A model generated the notes under the pieces. It had not been told where the DNA came from. It saw nothing but the letters and a program-made list of their open reading frames with translations, and made no database searches. A stretch of DNA of 64,000 bases, taken from contig NZ_JAQNDO010000001.1 of NCBI RefSeq assembly GCF_028369105.1, positions 5,114,501 through 5,178,500 on the forward strand, written 5' to 3'. A program made the translations under genes and the position numbers. The first letter of the stretch is position 1, and each line of letters opens with the position of its first letter. Of the stretch, positions 19,117 to 28,644 are shown in pieces. Source of the stretch: Polyangium mundeleinium (GTDB lineage: Bacteria > Myxococcota_A > Polyangia > Polyangiales > Polyangiaceae).

Positions 19117-20520
19117 ATGGGCGAGGAGGAAACGCGAGGGACAGGGGGCGCGGATCTGCGGGGCATCCCACGGGTGGACCGTGTCCTCGCGAGTCCGTCC
19201 CTCACACAGGTGAAGCAGAGGCTCGGCGTCGCTGCCTTGACGCGCCTCGTGCGGCGAGCCCTCGATGAAGCACGCGACGCCGTGCGCGGCGGCGGGCCGT
19301 GTCCCTCTGTGGAGGACGTGGCGCTTCGCGTCGCAGCGCACGCAGAGCGAACGCTCCGGACGCGCGCGCGGCGGGTGATCAACGCGACGGGCGTCGTGCT
19401 GCACACGAACCTCGGTCGTGCGCCGCTCGGCGCGCGCGTGGCCGAGGCGCTCGCGAGCTCGGCGGCTGGGTACACGTCGATCGAGATCGATCTCGCGACA
19501 GGCCGGCGCGGGCGTCGCGGCGCGTTCGCGGAGGATGCGCTGTGCGAGCTGTCGGGCGCGGAGGCGGCGCTCGTCGTGAACAACAACGCCGCGGCCGTGC
19601 TCCTGATGCTCGGCGCGCTCGCGGCGGGCCGGCCCGTGGTGGTGTCGCGGGGCGAGCTCGTGGAGATCGGCGGAGGGTTTCGGGTGCCCGAGGTGATGGC
19701 GCGATCAGGCGCGCGGCTCGTCGAGGTGGGCACGACGAACAAGACGCGGATCGCGGACTACGCGCGCGCGCTCGACGCCGCACCCGACGCCGCGGCGATC
19801 CTGCGCGTGCACCAAGGCAACTTCCGGCAGGTGGGTTTTGTCGAGCGGCCGGAGCATCGGGCGCTCGCGGCGCTCGCGCACGAGCGGAAGGTGCTCTTGC
19901 TGGAGGACCTGGGCGGCGGCGCGATCGTGGATCTCGAGCCGCTCGGGCTCTCGGGCGAGCCGAGCGTGCGGAGCTCGGTCGAGGCGGGATCCGACGTGGT
20001 TTGTTTCAGCACCGACAAAGTGCTGGGCGGGCCGCAGGGCGGGGCGATCGTGGGGCGCGCCGATCTCGTGGCGGCGTGCCGGAAAGATCCGTTGGCGCGA
20101 GCCCTGCGTCTCGGTCGCCTCCCGCTCGTCGCGCTCGAAGCGACGCTCGCCGCGTACCTCGAAGGGGACCTCGACGCGATCCCGACGCTGGCCGCGCTAC
20201 GCGCGCCGCTCTCCGCCGTGCGCGCGCGGGCCGAGCGGATCCAGGGCGAGCTCGCGCGCCAGGGCGTGACGTCGTCCGTCGTGGAGCTCGGCGGCGCCGT
20301 GGGGGGAGGCGCGTGCGCCGAGGAGCCGCTGCCCTCGTTTGGTGTGGCGCTCGAAGCGGCGGGCGGAGAGCTCGCGACGATCGCGGAGCGTCTCCGCGTG
20401 GGGGAGCCGTCGGTCCTGCCGCGCGTGCAGGAGGGCCGCATCTTCTTCGACGTGCGCACGTTGCTCGACGGCGAGGACGCGCCGCTCACCGCGGCGATCG
20501 TGAACGCCGTGAAAGGCTGA
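19117..20520 (+). CDS. selA: L-seryl-tRNA(Sec) selenium transferase SelA
   Basis: A 467-residue PLP enzyme converting Ser-tRNA(Sec) to Sec-tRNA(Sec) with selenophosphate. Characteristic motifs: INATGVVLHTNLGRAPL, VNNNAAAVLL, the RVHQGNFRQVGF segment, and the PLP lysine in FSTDKVLGGPQGG (Lys301). Full length for the family. SelB, SelD and tRNA-Sec are not in the window, and no selenoprotein is evident here, so the rest of the pathway must be elsewhere if functional. The gene is monocistronic, with divergent subtilase upstream and a convergent nuclease gene 3 bp downstream. Confidence 0.95.
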   Translation: MGEEETRGTGGADLRGIPRVDRVLASPSLTQVKQRLGVAALTRLVRRALDEARDAVRGGGPCPSVEDVALRVAAHAERTLRTRARRVINATGVVLHTNLGRAPLGARVAEALASSAAGYTSIEIDLATGRRGRRGAFAEDALCELSGAEAALVVNNNAAAVLLMLGALAAGRPVVVSRGELVEIGGGFRVPEVMARSGARLVEVGTTNKTRIADYARALDAAPDAAAILRVHQGNFRQVGFVERPEHRALAALAHERKVLLLEDLGGGAIVDLEPLGLSGEPSVRSSVEAGSDVVCFSTDKVLGGPQGGAIVGRADLVAACRKDPLARALRLGRLPLVALEATLAAYLEGDLDAIPTLAALRAPLSAVRARAERIQGELARQGVTSSVVELGGAVGGGACAEEPLPSFGVALEAAGGELATIAERLRVGEPSVLPRVQEGRIFFDVRTLLDGEDAPLTAAIVNAVKG

Positions 20521-20523
20521 GCG

Positions 20524-21927
20524 TCAGCCGATCTCGAGCTTGTCGTTCGGCGCCGGGATGACGATCGAGTTGTGCCCCCGCTCGCGCATCTTGTCCGCGA
20601 GCACGCGTTGCGGCTGGGGCTCGCCGTGCACGAGCGCGATCGTCCCGGCCGGGCCTCGCGCGCGGCAAGCATCCGCGTAGGCCACGAGATCCCGCTGATC
20701 GGCGTGCGCGCTGAAGCCGTTCAGGACCACGACGTCCGCGCGGCGCTCGCGCTCGACCCCGAAGATGCGGACCCGCGCGCGTCTCTCCACGAGCCTGCGG
20801 CCGAGCGTGTGTTGGGCCTGGTAGCCGACGATCAGCACGGTGTTCCGCGGATCCTCCACGCCGTTCTTCAGGTGATGGAGGATCCGGCCGGCCTCGCACA
20901 TGCCGCTCGCCGAGATGACGATCGCGCTGCCTTCGCCGCCGAGCTCCTTGCTGCGCTCCTTGTCCTCGATGTACTCGAGGTCCTCGAAGTCGAAGGGCGT
21001 GTCCGTGCCGCGGAGCAGCGCGCGCGCCTCGGCGTCGTAACACTCGGGGTGGAGCTTGAAGACGTCCGTGATGCGGACCGTGAGCGGCGAGTCGACGTAG
21101 ACCGGGACACGCGGGATCTGGCCGGCCTTGCGGAGTTTCTTCAGCGCGAAGATCACCTCCTGCGCGCGCTCGAGCGCGAACGAGGGGATGAAGACCTTGC
21201 CGCCGCGCGCGACGGTCCGCGTGACGACACGCGCGAGATCGTCCTCCATCTTGTCGACGCCGTCGTGCAGGCGATCGCCGTAGGTGCTCTCCGTGATGAG
21301 GACGTCGGCGCCCTCGGGGACCTCGGGATCACGCAGGATGGGCCGCCCGGCGCGGCCGAGATCCCCGGTGAAGACGAGGCGCCGCTTCTTCCCGCGCTCC
21401 TCGAGGTCGAGCACCGTGATCGCGCTGCCGAGCACGTGCCCGGCGTCGAAGAAGGTCAGGCGCACGCCGTCGGCGATGGGGATCGAGCGGTGGTAAGGGA
21501 CCGAGACGAACCGCGAGATCGCGTCGAGCACGTCCTCCTCGCCGTAGATCGGCTCGACGAGCTCGTCCTCGCTGCCCTCGCGCACGGATTGCTTGTTCAG
21601 ATACCTCGCGTCGGCCTGCTGGATCGCCGCTGCGTCGCGGAGCATGAGCGCCGCGAGATCACGCGTCGCCGGCGTCGCGTAGACGAGGCCGTCGAAGCCG
21701 TTTTTCGCGAGCATGGGCAGCGCGCCCGAGTGATCGATGTGCGCGTGGGAGAGCACCACGGCCGAGACCTCGCGCGCGGGCACGCGCAGGCGGCGGTTGT
21801 ACTCGAAGGACTCGCGCCGCCGCCCCTGGAACAGGCCGCAATCGAGCAGCACGGTGGCGTGCTCCGTGCGGACGACGTGCATCGATCCGGTGACGGTCTG
21901 CGCCGCGCCGACGAACTGGATGTCCAC
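20524..21927 (-). CDS. MBL-fold beta-CASP ribonuclease-like metallohydrolase
   Basis: A 467-residue protein with metallo-beta-lactamase motif HAHIDH (61-66), downstream ligands in FDAGHVLGSA and FTGDLGR, a beta-CASP insert with ITESTYGDR, and a C-terminal RMMBL part (GFSAHADQRDLV, LVHGEPQPQ). This is the CPSF-73/YSH1-like bacterial group, probably acting on RNA as endonuclease and/or 5'-3' exonuclease. All zinc ligands appear present. It lies 9 bp downstream of the TonB-receptor gene on the same strand and could be cotranscribed with it. Confidence 0.9.
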   Translation of the reverse strand: MDIQFVGAAQTVTGSMHVVRTEHATVLLDCGLFQGRRRESFEYNRRLRVPAREVSAVVLSHAHIDHSGALPMLAKNGFDGLVYATPATRDLAALMLRDAAAIQQADARYLNKQSVREGSEDELVEPIYGEEDVLDAISRFVSVPYHRSIPIADGVRLTFFDAGHVLGSAITVLDLEERGKKRRLVFTGDLGRAGRPILRDPEVPEGADVLITESTYGDRLHDGVDKMEDDLARVVTRTVARGGKVFIPSFALERAQEVIFALKKLRKAGQIPRVPVYVDSPLTVRITDVFKLHPECYDAEARALLRGTDTPFDFEDLEYIEDKERSKELGGEGSAIVISASGMCEAGRILHHLKNGVEDPRNTVLIVGYQAQHTLGRRLVERRARVRIFGVERERRADVVVLNGFSAHADQRDLVAYADACRARGPAGTIALVHGEPQPQRVLADKMRERGHNSIVIPAPNDKLEIG

Positions 21928-21936
21928 GCGAAACCT

Positions 21937-24582
21937 CTACAGCGTGTGCTGGAAGAAGCCCATGATGCGGCGACCGACGCGGTTGCCGAAGGGGTGCATC
22001 TGCGGTGCTTCGTCGACGACGCCCGAGAGCGCGTTGTAGACGACGAGCGAGACCTCGCCGGTCGTGCTGGCGATCGGGAAACGCCACCCGATGCGCCCGT
22101 TCAGGAGCGCGTAGCCGGGGATGTCGAAGGTCTGCACCTGGATGCCCGAGAGCGTGGCGACCTGCTCGGCCCAGGTCTGCGCCGACTGGTAGTGGAAGGT
22201 GATCTCGCCGTCGATGCCGGGCTTCGTGCGGAGCTGGACGCCGGCGTTGATCTTGTGCCGGCTCGTGCGCTGATCCGTCGGCGCCGAACAGCCGTCCGGC
22301 AGCTCCTGCGACGAGACGTTCAGCGCGTAGTTCGCGAAGATGTCGAGGCCCTCGATCGGGTAGACGCGCGTGCCGACCTCGCCGCCGAAGACGTTCTGGA
22401 TGTCGCAGCGGTTGAGCCACCCGCCGAAGCCGACCGTGTAACGTCCCGTCTCCGGGTTGAGCCCGCCGAGCCCGTCAGCGCGGTTCGCCAGCGTGAGCGG
22501 CCGCTCGCCGGCGAGCGCGATCAGGTCCGTGACGCGGTTGTAGTAGGCGGTCGCTTCGAACTCGAAGCGATCGCTCATCTGGTTCAGGTAGCTCGCCTCG
22601 GCCGTGATGATGCTCTCGGGCCGGAGGCGGAAGGCCGTGTCTTCGTAGCGCTGCGATGCCGAGATGAGCTCGGCGCCCGGGAGCTGGAGCTGGATCGGCA
22701 GGTCGAGGTACGACTCGAGGAAGGTCGTGTTGCGGAAGGCGGTCGAGCCGCTCACGCGGATCGACTGGAGGTCGGTCGGCTTGATGATGACCGAGCCGCG
22801 CGGCGAGACCTTCACGCTCTGGAGGTAGGGCACGTAGTCGGCGCGGCCCGAGACGACGAGCTGCACGGACTTGCCGAAGTGCAGCGTGTCCTGGAGGAAG
22901 AGCGAGCCCCAGTTCTCGATCGGCGTCTCGTCCTGGAGGTACGTCCAGGTGATCGACTTCATGCGGTACGCAGCGCCGCCGCGGAGGCTGTGCTCGACGG
23001 ACTTCGGCCACGTGACGTCCTTGAAGAAGTTGAGCTCGGCGTCGACGACGTTCTGGTTCGCCTGGCTCGGGAAGAGCGTGTGGCCGTAGTAGTCGTGGTT
23101 CGACGACGTCTGCGCGGCGACCCGCGCGTAAAAGACGCGCGCGGAAAAGTTTTCGGTCTTGAAGAGCGCCGTGATGTCGGCGTTGTCGAAGCGGGCGCGG
23201 TAGTCGTTGAACGGGCCGATGCCGTAGACGTCGAGGTCGCTGCGCGCGAAGCCGCCGCCGACCTGGAGCTCGCGGTTGTTCTTGAAGCGCTGCGCGAGGC
23301 GGATGTCGACGCGCAGGTTCTCCGCGCCGAGGTTCTGGTTCGGATCGAAGACCTGGATGTCCTGGCGCCCGTTCTGCACCTCGCGCGTCCACCGCGGGTA
23401 ACGCGTGTAGCCGACCGACGCGCGGTACCCGAGGTCGCCGTCGCGCCCCGTGGCCCACGCCGAGCCGTAGCCCTGCCCCGTGTCGCCGTAGCCCACGCGG
23501 AAGCCCGTGCGGCCCTCGCCCGGCGCGATCGTGATGATGTTGACGACGCCGGCGAACGCGTTGGCGCCGTAGAGCGCGGAGCCCGGACCCCGCACGACCT
23601 CGATGCGCTCGATCTGGTCGACGTCGATCGAGAGCGTCTCCCAGAACGTCGAGCCGAGGATGTCGAGGTACGCGGGCCGCTGCCCGTTGATGAGCACGAG
23701 CAGCTTGTTCGCGAGGCGGCTGTTGAAGCCGCGCATCGAGACGTTCGTGTCGCCGCCCGTGATTTGCATGACGTCCATGCCGGGCACGCGACGCAAGAGC
23801 TCGGGGATGCGCGTGATGCCCGAGAGGCGGATGTCCTGCCGCGTGATGATGGTCGTGGAGTTCGGCGAGTCGAGCGGGCTCTGGGCGCCACGCGAGGCCG
23901 TGATGACCGTCTCGCGGTAGACGTCCTCGTCGCGCGCCTTGCCGACGATCTTGTTCACGTCGGCCTGCGCCTGCGCGTCGCCGGGCTTGGTGCCACCGGG
24001 CTTCGTATCACCAGGGGTGTCGCCGGGCTTGGTATCGCCGGGCTTGGTATCGCCGGGTTTGGTGTCGCCGGGTTTGGTATCGCCGGGCTTGTCTTCGCCA
24101 GGCTTGGTGTCGCCGGGTTTGGTGTCGCCCTCGTTCGTCTTCGGCGGCTCGGTGGTCTTGGATTGCTCGGCGCGCTGCAGGGCGAGCTTCTCTTCGAGCT
24201 GCTTCAGGACCTGCGCGGACTCGGCGCGGTCGGGCGGATCGGACGCGACGTACTGCTTGTACGCGTTGATGGCCTGCTCGAGGTTGCCGGCCTCGGCGTG
24301 CGCGCGCGCGATGTTGAAGAGGACGTTCGGGTGCGGGAGGATTTCCTGCGCACGCTCGAGCTCCTTGATGCCCTCGGGGTAGTTGCCCTTGCTGATGAGC
24401 TCCATGCCCGCGCGGAAGTGCCGTCGCGCCTCGGTGCGCGCGTCGGCCATCGCGGGGCCCGCGGCGAGGGCCGTGGCGCAGGCGAGGGCGAGCGCGACGA
24501 GCACGCGCGTGGGGCGCGAGCGTCGTGGTTCCTTGGAGGCAGAGGGCGCGTCACGGTGGGCGGATGAGGGCTCGGACGACAT
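21937..24582 (-). CDS. TonB-dependent receptor with N-terminal TPR domain and GDTKP linker
   Basis: An 881-residue outer-membrane protein. A signal segment (VALALACATALAAGPAMA) precedes about 90 residues of TPR-like helices (EARRHFRAGMELISKGNYPEGI). Next is a linker of GDTKP pentapeptides, then a plug domain (ETVITASRGAQSP, RRVPGMDV, VVRGPGSALYGANAFAGVV) and a beta-barrel to the C-terminus ending MGFFQHTL. The plug and barrel identify a TonB-dependent transporter; the substrate is not evident. A periplasmic TPR module ahead of the plug is unusual and may bind a periplasmic partner or peptidoglycan-linked protein. No ferric-uptake or B12 control element was found directly upstream. Confidence 0.9.
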   Translation of the reverse strand: MSSEPSSAHRDAPSASKEPRRSRPTRVLVALALACATALAAGPAMADARTEARRHFRAGMELISKGNYPEGIKELERAQEILPHPNVLFNIARAHAEAGNLEQAINAYKQYVASDPPDRAESAQVLKQLEEKLALQRAEQSKTTEPPKTNEGDTKPGDTKPGEDKPGDTKPGDTKPGDTKPGDTKPGDTPGDTKPGGTKPGDAQAQADVNKIVGKARDEDVYRETVITASRGAQSPLDSPNSTTIITRQDIRLSGITRIPELLRRVPGMDVMQITGGDTNVSMRGFNSRLANKLLVLINGQRPAYLDILGSTFWETLSIDVDQIERIEVVRGPGSALYGANAFAGVVNIITIAPGEGRTGFRVGYGDTGQGYGSAWATGRDGDLGYRASVGYTRYPRWTREVQNGRQDIQVFDPNQNLGAENLRVDIRLAQRFKNNRELQVGGGFARSDLDVYGIGPFNDYRARFDNADITALFKTENFSARVFYARVAAQTSSNHDYYGHTLFPSQANQNVVDAELNFFKDVTWPKSVEHSLRGGAAYRMKSITWTYLQDETPIENWGSLFLQDTLHFGKSVQLVVSGRADYVPYLQSVKVSPRGSVIIKPTDLQSIRVSGSTAFRNTTFLESYLDLPIQLQLPGAELISASQRYEDTAFRLRPESIITAEASYLNQMSDRFEFEATAYYNRVTDLIALAGERPLTLANRADGLGGLNPETGRYTVGFGGWLNRCDIQNVFGGEVGTRVYPIEGLDIFANYALNVSSQELPDGCSAPTDQRTSRHKINAGVQLRTKPGIDGEITFHYQSAQTWAEQVATLSGIQVQTFDIPGYALLNGRIGWRFPIASTTGEVSLVVYNALSGVVDEAPQMHPFGNRVGRRIMGFFQHTL
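23980..24130 (-). repeat. 15-bp coding repeat (GDTKP pentapeptides)
   Basis: About ten 15-bp units encode GDTKP and close variants (GEDKP, GGTKP, GDTP). They form the extended linker between TPR and plug domains of the receptor. Unit number is likely to vary between strains through slippage. Confidence 0.9.
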
Positions 24583-24659
24583 GGCGGTTCCTCGGGGGCA
24601 AACCGCACTCTACACGAGCATTCACCCGCCCTCATCGCCATTTCGGCGGAGCGCGCGCG

Positions 24660-26375
24660 TCAGTAAGGATTGCCTTTGTAAGGGTCCGGCTTGTAGTTCG
24701 GATCCTTGTTCCCGCCGGTCTTCGTCGTGGCGGGCGCGGTGCGCACGGTGCCCGCGGCGGCGTCGAGCGTGACCTTTACCTTCTCCTCGACGACCGTGAC
24801 CTTGATGGTCTTCGACTGGTAGCCCTTCTTCGACAGCGTGAGGCTGTGCACGACGTCGGCCGCAGCGCCGGCGCCGCGGAACGTCACGTCGCAAGGCGTG
24901 CCCCCGCAGAGCGTCTCGTTCCCCTCCATGACGCTCGCGCCGGAAGGATCACTCTCGATGTGCACCACGCGATCCCCGGGACGCGCGGGCGTCTGCGGCG
25001 CGGCCTGCGTGGGCGTGGGCGGCGGCGTCGTCGCGGGCGAGGCGCTCCCCGCCGTCGTCTCGCCGGAGCTGCGCGTCTGCGTGAGCGTGATGATGATGCC
25101 CACGAAGCCGAGCACGAGCACGCCCGTGATCAACATGAAGCGCCGCTTGCCGCTCTGGCCGCCGAGCGCGTCGGGGTCGGGCAGGGACATCGGCTGCGAG
25201 GCCGTGAGCGGATCGGCGAGCGTGCTCGGGCTGCTGAAGCCAAGCGCCGCAGGGCGCGCGCCGGAGAGCGAGAGCGACGAGAGCGACGTCGAAGGGCCGC
25301 TGTCCCCGGGCGGACCCGAGGGCCGGCGCATCGGGCCCGAGAGGCCCGTCGTGTCGCCAGGTGGGAGGCTGTCGAGGTGCCGCGCGCGGAATGCGCCCGT
25401 GTGCGCGTAGGGCTGGTACGGCCCCGTCATCATCTCCTCGGCGCCGCCGCCGCAACGCTTCAGCGCAGAGAGCAGCTCGTCCATGCTCCCGAAGCGACGC
25501 TGCGGATCCTTCTCGAGACAGCGGAGGACGATCGCCTCCATCTCCTCGGAGATCACGAGGTTCGGGTTGTAATGGATCATCGGCGGCGGCAGGTCGTTCA
25601 CGTGCGCCATCAGCGTGCCGACGCCGGGGCCCTTGTCGAAGGGCACCTTGCCGCAGAGCATCTCGTAGAGCATCACGCCGAGCGAGTAGATGTCGGTGCG
25701 CGCCGAGACCTCCGCGCCCACGATCTGCTCGGGCGCCATGTACTTCGGCGAGCCCATGAACAGGCCTTGCTGCGTGAGATCCTCCGCCTCGCCGGTCACG
25801 TCCTTGACGAGGCCGAAGTCGAGGACCTTGACGTTGTCCCGTTCGTCGCCGTGTTGCGCCAGGAGCACGTTGCCCGGCTTGAGATCCCGGTGCACGACGC
25901 CGATCTGGTGCGCCTCGCGCAGCGAGCGGCAGATCTGCCGGGCGATGTGGCAGGTGCGGCCCTCGCTGAACGGGCCTTCCTCGCGCAGCACGCGGTGGAG
26001 CGTCTTGCCGTCGACGAACTCCATCGCGATGTAATAGATGTCGTCGCTCTGCCCGTAATCGAACACGGTGACGGTGTTCGGGTGCGTGAGCTTTGCGGCG
26101 ATCGACGCTTCGAGGAAGAAGCGCTTGTGGAACTCCGGATCGCGGTCGCCCTCGTACTTCGGGGAGAGGACCTTCAAGGCGCAGATGCGTCCGAGCGGCG
26201 CTTGCTCGGCCCTGTACACCTTGCCCATGCCGCCGCGGGCGATGACGCCGACGATCTTGAAGCGACCGCCGATGGCCATCCCGATGAGGGGATCCGGCGC
26301 GGCCCCCTTCGGGTCATCGACGCCCTCCGCCTGCTGGTCTTGTCGGGACGCGCCCATATGTGGAACCTGGGCCAT
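24660..26375 (-). CDS. Membrane Ser/Thr protein kinase with extracytoplasmic PEGA-like domain
   Basis: A 571-residue receptor-type kinase. Kinase domain about 35-310 with GGMGKVY loop, ALK, VHRDLKPGNV and DFG (LDFGLVKD). A Ser/Pro-rich juxtamembrane stretch follows, then one transmembrane helix around 420-440 (FMLITGVLVLGFVGIIITL), a Pro/Thr linker and a PEGA-like domain (VVHIESDPSGASVMEGN, VTLDAAAG). PEGA domains usually sit in the envelope. All catalytic residues are present, so it should be active. It is upstream of the TonB-receptor gene on the same strand with a 77-bp gap. Confidence 0.92.
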   Translation of the reverse strand: MAQVPHMGASRQDQQAEGVDDPKGAAPDPLIGMAIGGRFKIVGVIARGGMGKVYRAEQAPLGRICALKVLSPKYEGDRDPEFHKRFFLEASIAAKLTHPNTVTVFDYGQSDDIYYIAMEFVDGKTLHRVLREEGPFSEGRTCHIARQICRSLREAHQIGVVHRDLKPGNVLLAQHGDERDNVKVLDFGLVKDVTGEAEDLTQQGLFMGSPKYMAPEQIVGAEVSARTDIYSLGVMLYEMLCGKVPFDKGPGVGTLMAHVNDLPPPMIHYNPNLVISEEMEAIVLRCLEKDPQRRFGSMDELLSALKRCGGGAEEMMTGPYQPYAHTGAFRARHLDSLPPGDTTGLSGPMRRPSGPPGDSGPSTSLSSLSLSGARPAALGFSSPSTLADPLTASQPMSLPDPDALGGQSGKRRFMLITGVLVLGFVGIIITLTQTRSSGETTAGSASPATTPPPTPTQAAPQTPARPGDRVVHIESDPSGASVMEGNETLCGGTPCDVTFRGAGAAADVVHSLTLSKKGYQSKTIKVTVVEEKVKVTLDAAAGTVRTAPATTKTGGNKDPNYKPDPYKGNPY

Positions 26376-26503
26376 CGGGTTTGGATCCTCGGCGAGCGGC
26401 GGCCCCCAAAGGCACGCTCGGGTGCGCTGAAAGTCTGCCGGTGCCGCGCTCTTGTGTCAATTCCGCTGACCACTTGCCCCCCCGTGAGAGGGGGCGCGGT
26501 GGG

Positions 26504-27124
26504 TCAGCCGAGCGAGGTTCGTCCGGGGGGCGTGGGGGTCGAGGGAACGACCTGCCCCGACGCAGGGCCCGGGCCCGGCGGCGGCGTCGAGGGGTTGATG
26601 GGCGCCCGCGGCGCCGAGGGCGGCGCGTCCGCCATGACGGCGTCGGGGATGGTGATTTCCATCCCGACCCCGCGCGGCATAGGCGCAGCCTTGGGGATCA
26701 CCGGAACCTGCACGGAAGGCGGAGTCACGGCGAGCATCGCAGGCGTGCTCACCTTGCCCGAGGCCAGCGGACGCGTATCCGAGCCCTCCACGAGCACGCC
26801 GTCGACCTCCATCATGAGCGTCGCGGAGGTGACCACGATGTGCCGGCCGAGGCGCTTGACGAGCAGGACTGCGCGCGCGCCGGGCGACCATCGCGGCAGG
26901 ACACGCGCCTTGTCGGACTCCTCGTCGACGAGCCACCCAACGAGCTCCGAGCCCACGAGCTGCGACGACGTTGCGGCCACGAGCTTGCCCGAGACCATGC
27001 GATATCGGCTGTTCTTCGTCTCGAAGACACGATCACCGGCCACGTCCGGGCGTAGCCTTCCCTCGAGGAAGGCGTCGGTGCTCACGCGGACGACGCGATC
27101 GCTGTCGGGCTCGAGGAAGTTCAT
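26504..27124 (-). CDS. Hypothetical protein with Pro-rich tail
   Basis: A 206-residue protein. ATG 27124 is preferred over ATG 27136 because GGGAGG lies 4 nt before it. The first 130 residues are a beta-rich domain (RYRMVSGKLVAAT, RHIVVTSATLMMEVDG) and the rest is Pro/Thr/Ser-rich. No signal peptide or membrane span. No family recognised. It is between a lipoprotein gene and a kinase gene, all on the minus strand, but gaps of 130-150 bp argue against tight coupling. Confidence 0.6.
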   Translation of the reverse strand: MNFLEPDSDRVVRVSTDAFLEGRLRPDVAGDRVFETKNSRYRMVSGKLVAATSSQLVGSELVGWLVDEESDKARVLPRWSPGARAVLLVKRLGRHIVVTSATLMMEVDGVLVEGSDTRPLASGKVSTPAMLAVTPPSVQVPVIPKAAPMPRGVGMEITIPDAVMADAPPSAPRAPINPSTPPPGPGPASGQVVPSTPTPPGRTSLG

Positions 27125-27276
27125 GACGCCTCCCATAGGGGCACCCCGTCATGCCTCGATTATCACGCCCTGTCGCGGAGATACATCCCCCGACGTGCGG
27201 ATGCCGAGAGACCACCCGGCCGGCGTTCGGCCGCATGGTCTCCCGGGCTACCACATTGCGCGGGATTCGCAGGGGA

Positions 27277-28479
27277 TCAGGGAACGCGGGCCACGACGGC
27301 GAGGACCGTGGTGTCCATGCCGCGTTGCCCGGCCACCCACAGCCGATCCTGGTCGTCCGTGAAGAAGGGGAGCGACGCGCCGGGCGTGGCCGCTGAGAGG
27401 AACACGCCGGGCGTGCCCTCGGCGACGACGGCGCCGTTCTCCACACGGTAGCGCTGCGCGACGACGTCGAGCGCGTCGAACGTCGTGCCATCGACGGGCT
27501 GGAACGCGAGCACGCCGGTGTCACCCGAGCCGGGCGCGATCGCAGCGAGGCTGCCCGCGTATCCCGGCAGCGTGAAGAGCGACGCGCCGGCAGCGGGCCC
27601 CGTGCCCCGCGCGACCTTCTCCGCCGCGTACCCGCGCGCGTCTTGATCGCCGTTCGCCTCCGACATGATCACGAAAACGTTGCCCGCGTGATCCGCGGCG
27701 ATGGGGCCGGACGCGACGCCGAATGTGTCGACCGCGAGCGGCGCGGCGCACGTCATGTCGCCGTCGGGCACGAGCCGGGGCATCGACGCTGCCGTGCCGC
27801 AGGCGTCCGCCGCGTAGAGCGCGTTCGTCTTCGTCGCGGCGTCGTTCACGGGCGAGATCCCCGTGTAGAGCAGCCGCCCGAGCGTCCCATCGCCCACGCC
27901 GACGCCCGCGTAGAACCCGTTTACCGGGTAACGCGCTGCGACGGTCGTGCCGTCGAGCAGGACGATCTCGCCCGTGAGATCGGAGGCCGTGTACGAGACG
28001 ACCGTCCAGTCGAAGAACGGCAGATCGATCGCTTGAGCTCCAAGGAACGTCATCGCCGGGATCTTCGTGTCGACGTCGCTCGTCGTGATCGTGAGCTTGC
28101 CCGTCGCTCCGCCGGGCGGCGTGAGGCGCTCGATCGTCACGGAGCCGGGCGCGGGCGCGGGGCTCACCGCGACCGGGCCGCCGTGGCGCCCCCACGTCGA
28201 GGGCGCGCCGACGACCGCGTCGGACTCGTACAACCCGACGACGCAGAACCCTGCGTCCTTCACGGTGAAAAGATCCGCGTACGTCGAAGGGTCGAGGCAC
28301 GCGCTGCCACCACCACCACCCGCGCCGCCGTTCCCACCCGCGCCGCCGCTGCCACCGTTGCCACCGTTGCCGCCGCTGCCGTTGCCGTCGTCGCCGCACG
28401 CGACCATCATCAAGCTCGCGCCGAGCGCGAGGGCGAGCGCGAGCCGCGAGCTCTGCCAGCGTTTCGATTCGTCGTTCAT
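27277..28479 (-). CDS. Lipoprotein of unknown function under a cobalamin riboswitch
   Basis: A 400-residue lipoprotein: signal peptide with lipobox LMMVACGDD, a Gly/Asn stalk (GGNGGNGGSGGAGG), then about 330 residues of beta-rich sequence with repeating blade-like segments (GPIAADHAGNVFVIMSE, GSLAAIAPGSGDTGVLAF, FTDDQDRLWVAGQRG) that suggest a beta-propeller. GGAGAC lies before the ATG. The 5' leader contains a cobalamin riboswitch, so expression is expected to fall when B12 is abundant. Riboswitch-controlled lipoproteins often take part in corrinoid capture or replace B12-dependent functions. This product is unlike BtuF or BtuG as far as I can judge by eye, and its role is an inference from the leader. 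Confidence 0.75.
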   Translation of the reverse strand: MNDESKRWQSSRLALALALGASLMMVACGDDGNGSGGNGGNGGSGGAGGNGGAGGGGGSACLDPSTYADLFTVKDAGFCVVGLYESDAVVGAPSTWGRHGGPVAVSPAPAPGSVTIERLTPPGGATGKLTITTSDVDTKIPAMTFLGAQAIDLPFFDWTVVSYTASDLTGEIVLLDGTTVAARYPVNGFYAGVGVGDGTLGRLLYTGISPVNDAATKTNALYAADACGTAASMPRLVPDGDMTCAAPLAVDTFGVASGPIAADHAGNVFVIMSEANGDQDARGYAAEKVARGTGPAAGASLFTLPGYAGSLAAIAPGSGDTGVLAFQPVDGTTFDALDVVAQRYRVENGAVVAEGTPGVFLSAATPGASLPFFTDDQDRLWVAGQRGMDTTVLAVVARVP

Positions 28480-28524
28480 GTTCGTCTCCGCATGGGCGAC
28501 ACACCCGCGCCCTCGGGTCTCGTG

Positions 28525-28546
28525 GGCGGGATCGAACGATCCCGCC
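28525..28546 (-). promoter_or_regulatory. Perfect hairpin between riboswitch and start codon
   Basis: A 10-bp perfect inverted repeat (GGCGGGATCG and its complement, 2-bp centre) lies 46 bp before the lipoprotein ATG and 99 bp after the aptamer end. It is a candidate expression-platform element (terminator without a U-run, or an anti-element). This role is inferred from position only. Confidence 0.45.
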
Positions 28547-28644
28547 GAAGAGCGGCGCCGGCGTGGGCATGGACGGAGAGACACGGACGCGAGGGCCCCC
28601 CCGCCGCATGCTCCACCCCGGAGACCGCGATCGGGCCTCGACGC

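Noticed and set aside
24583-24659. Riboswitch or Fur-type site before the TonB receptor
   Set aside because: The short gap contains no cobalamin or TPP blocks and no convincing Fur box.
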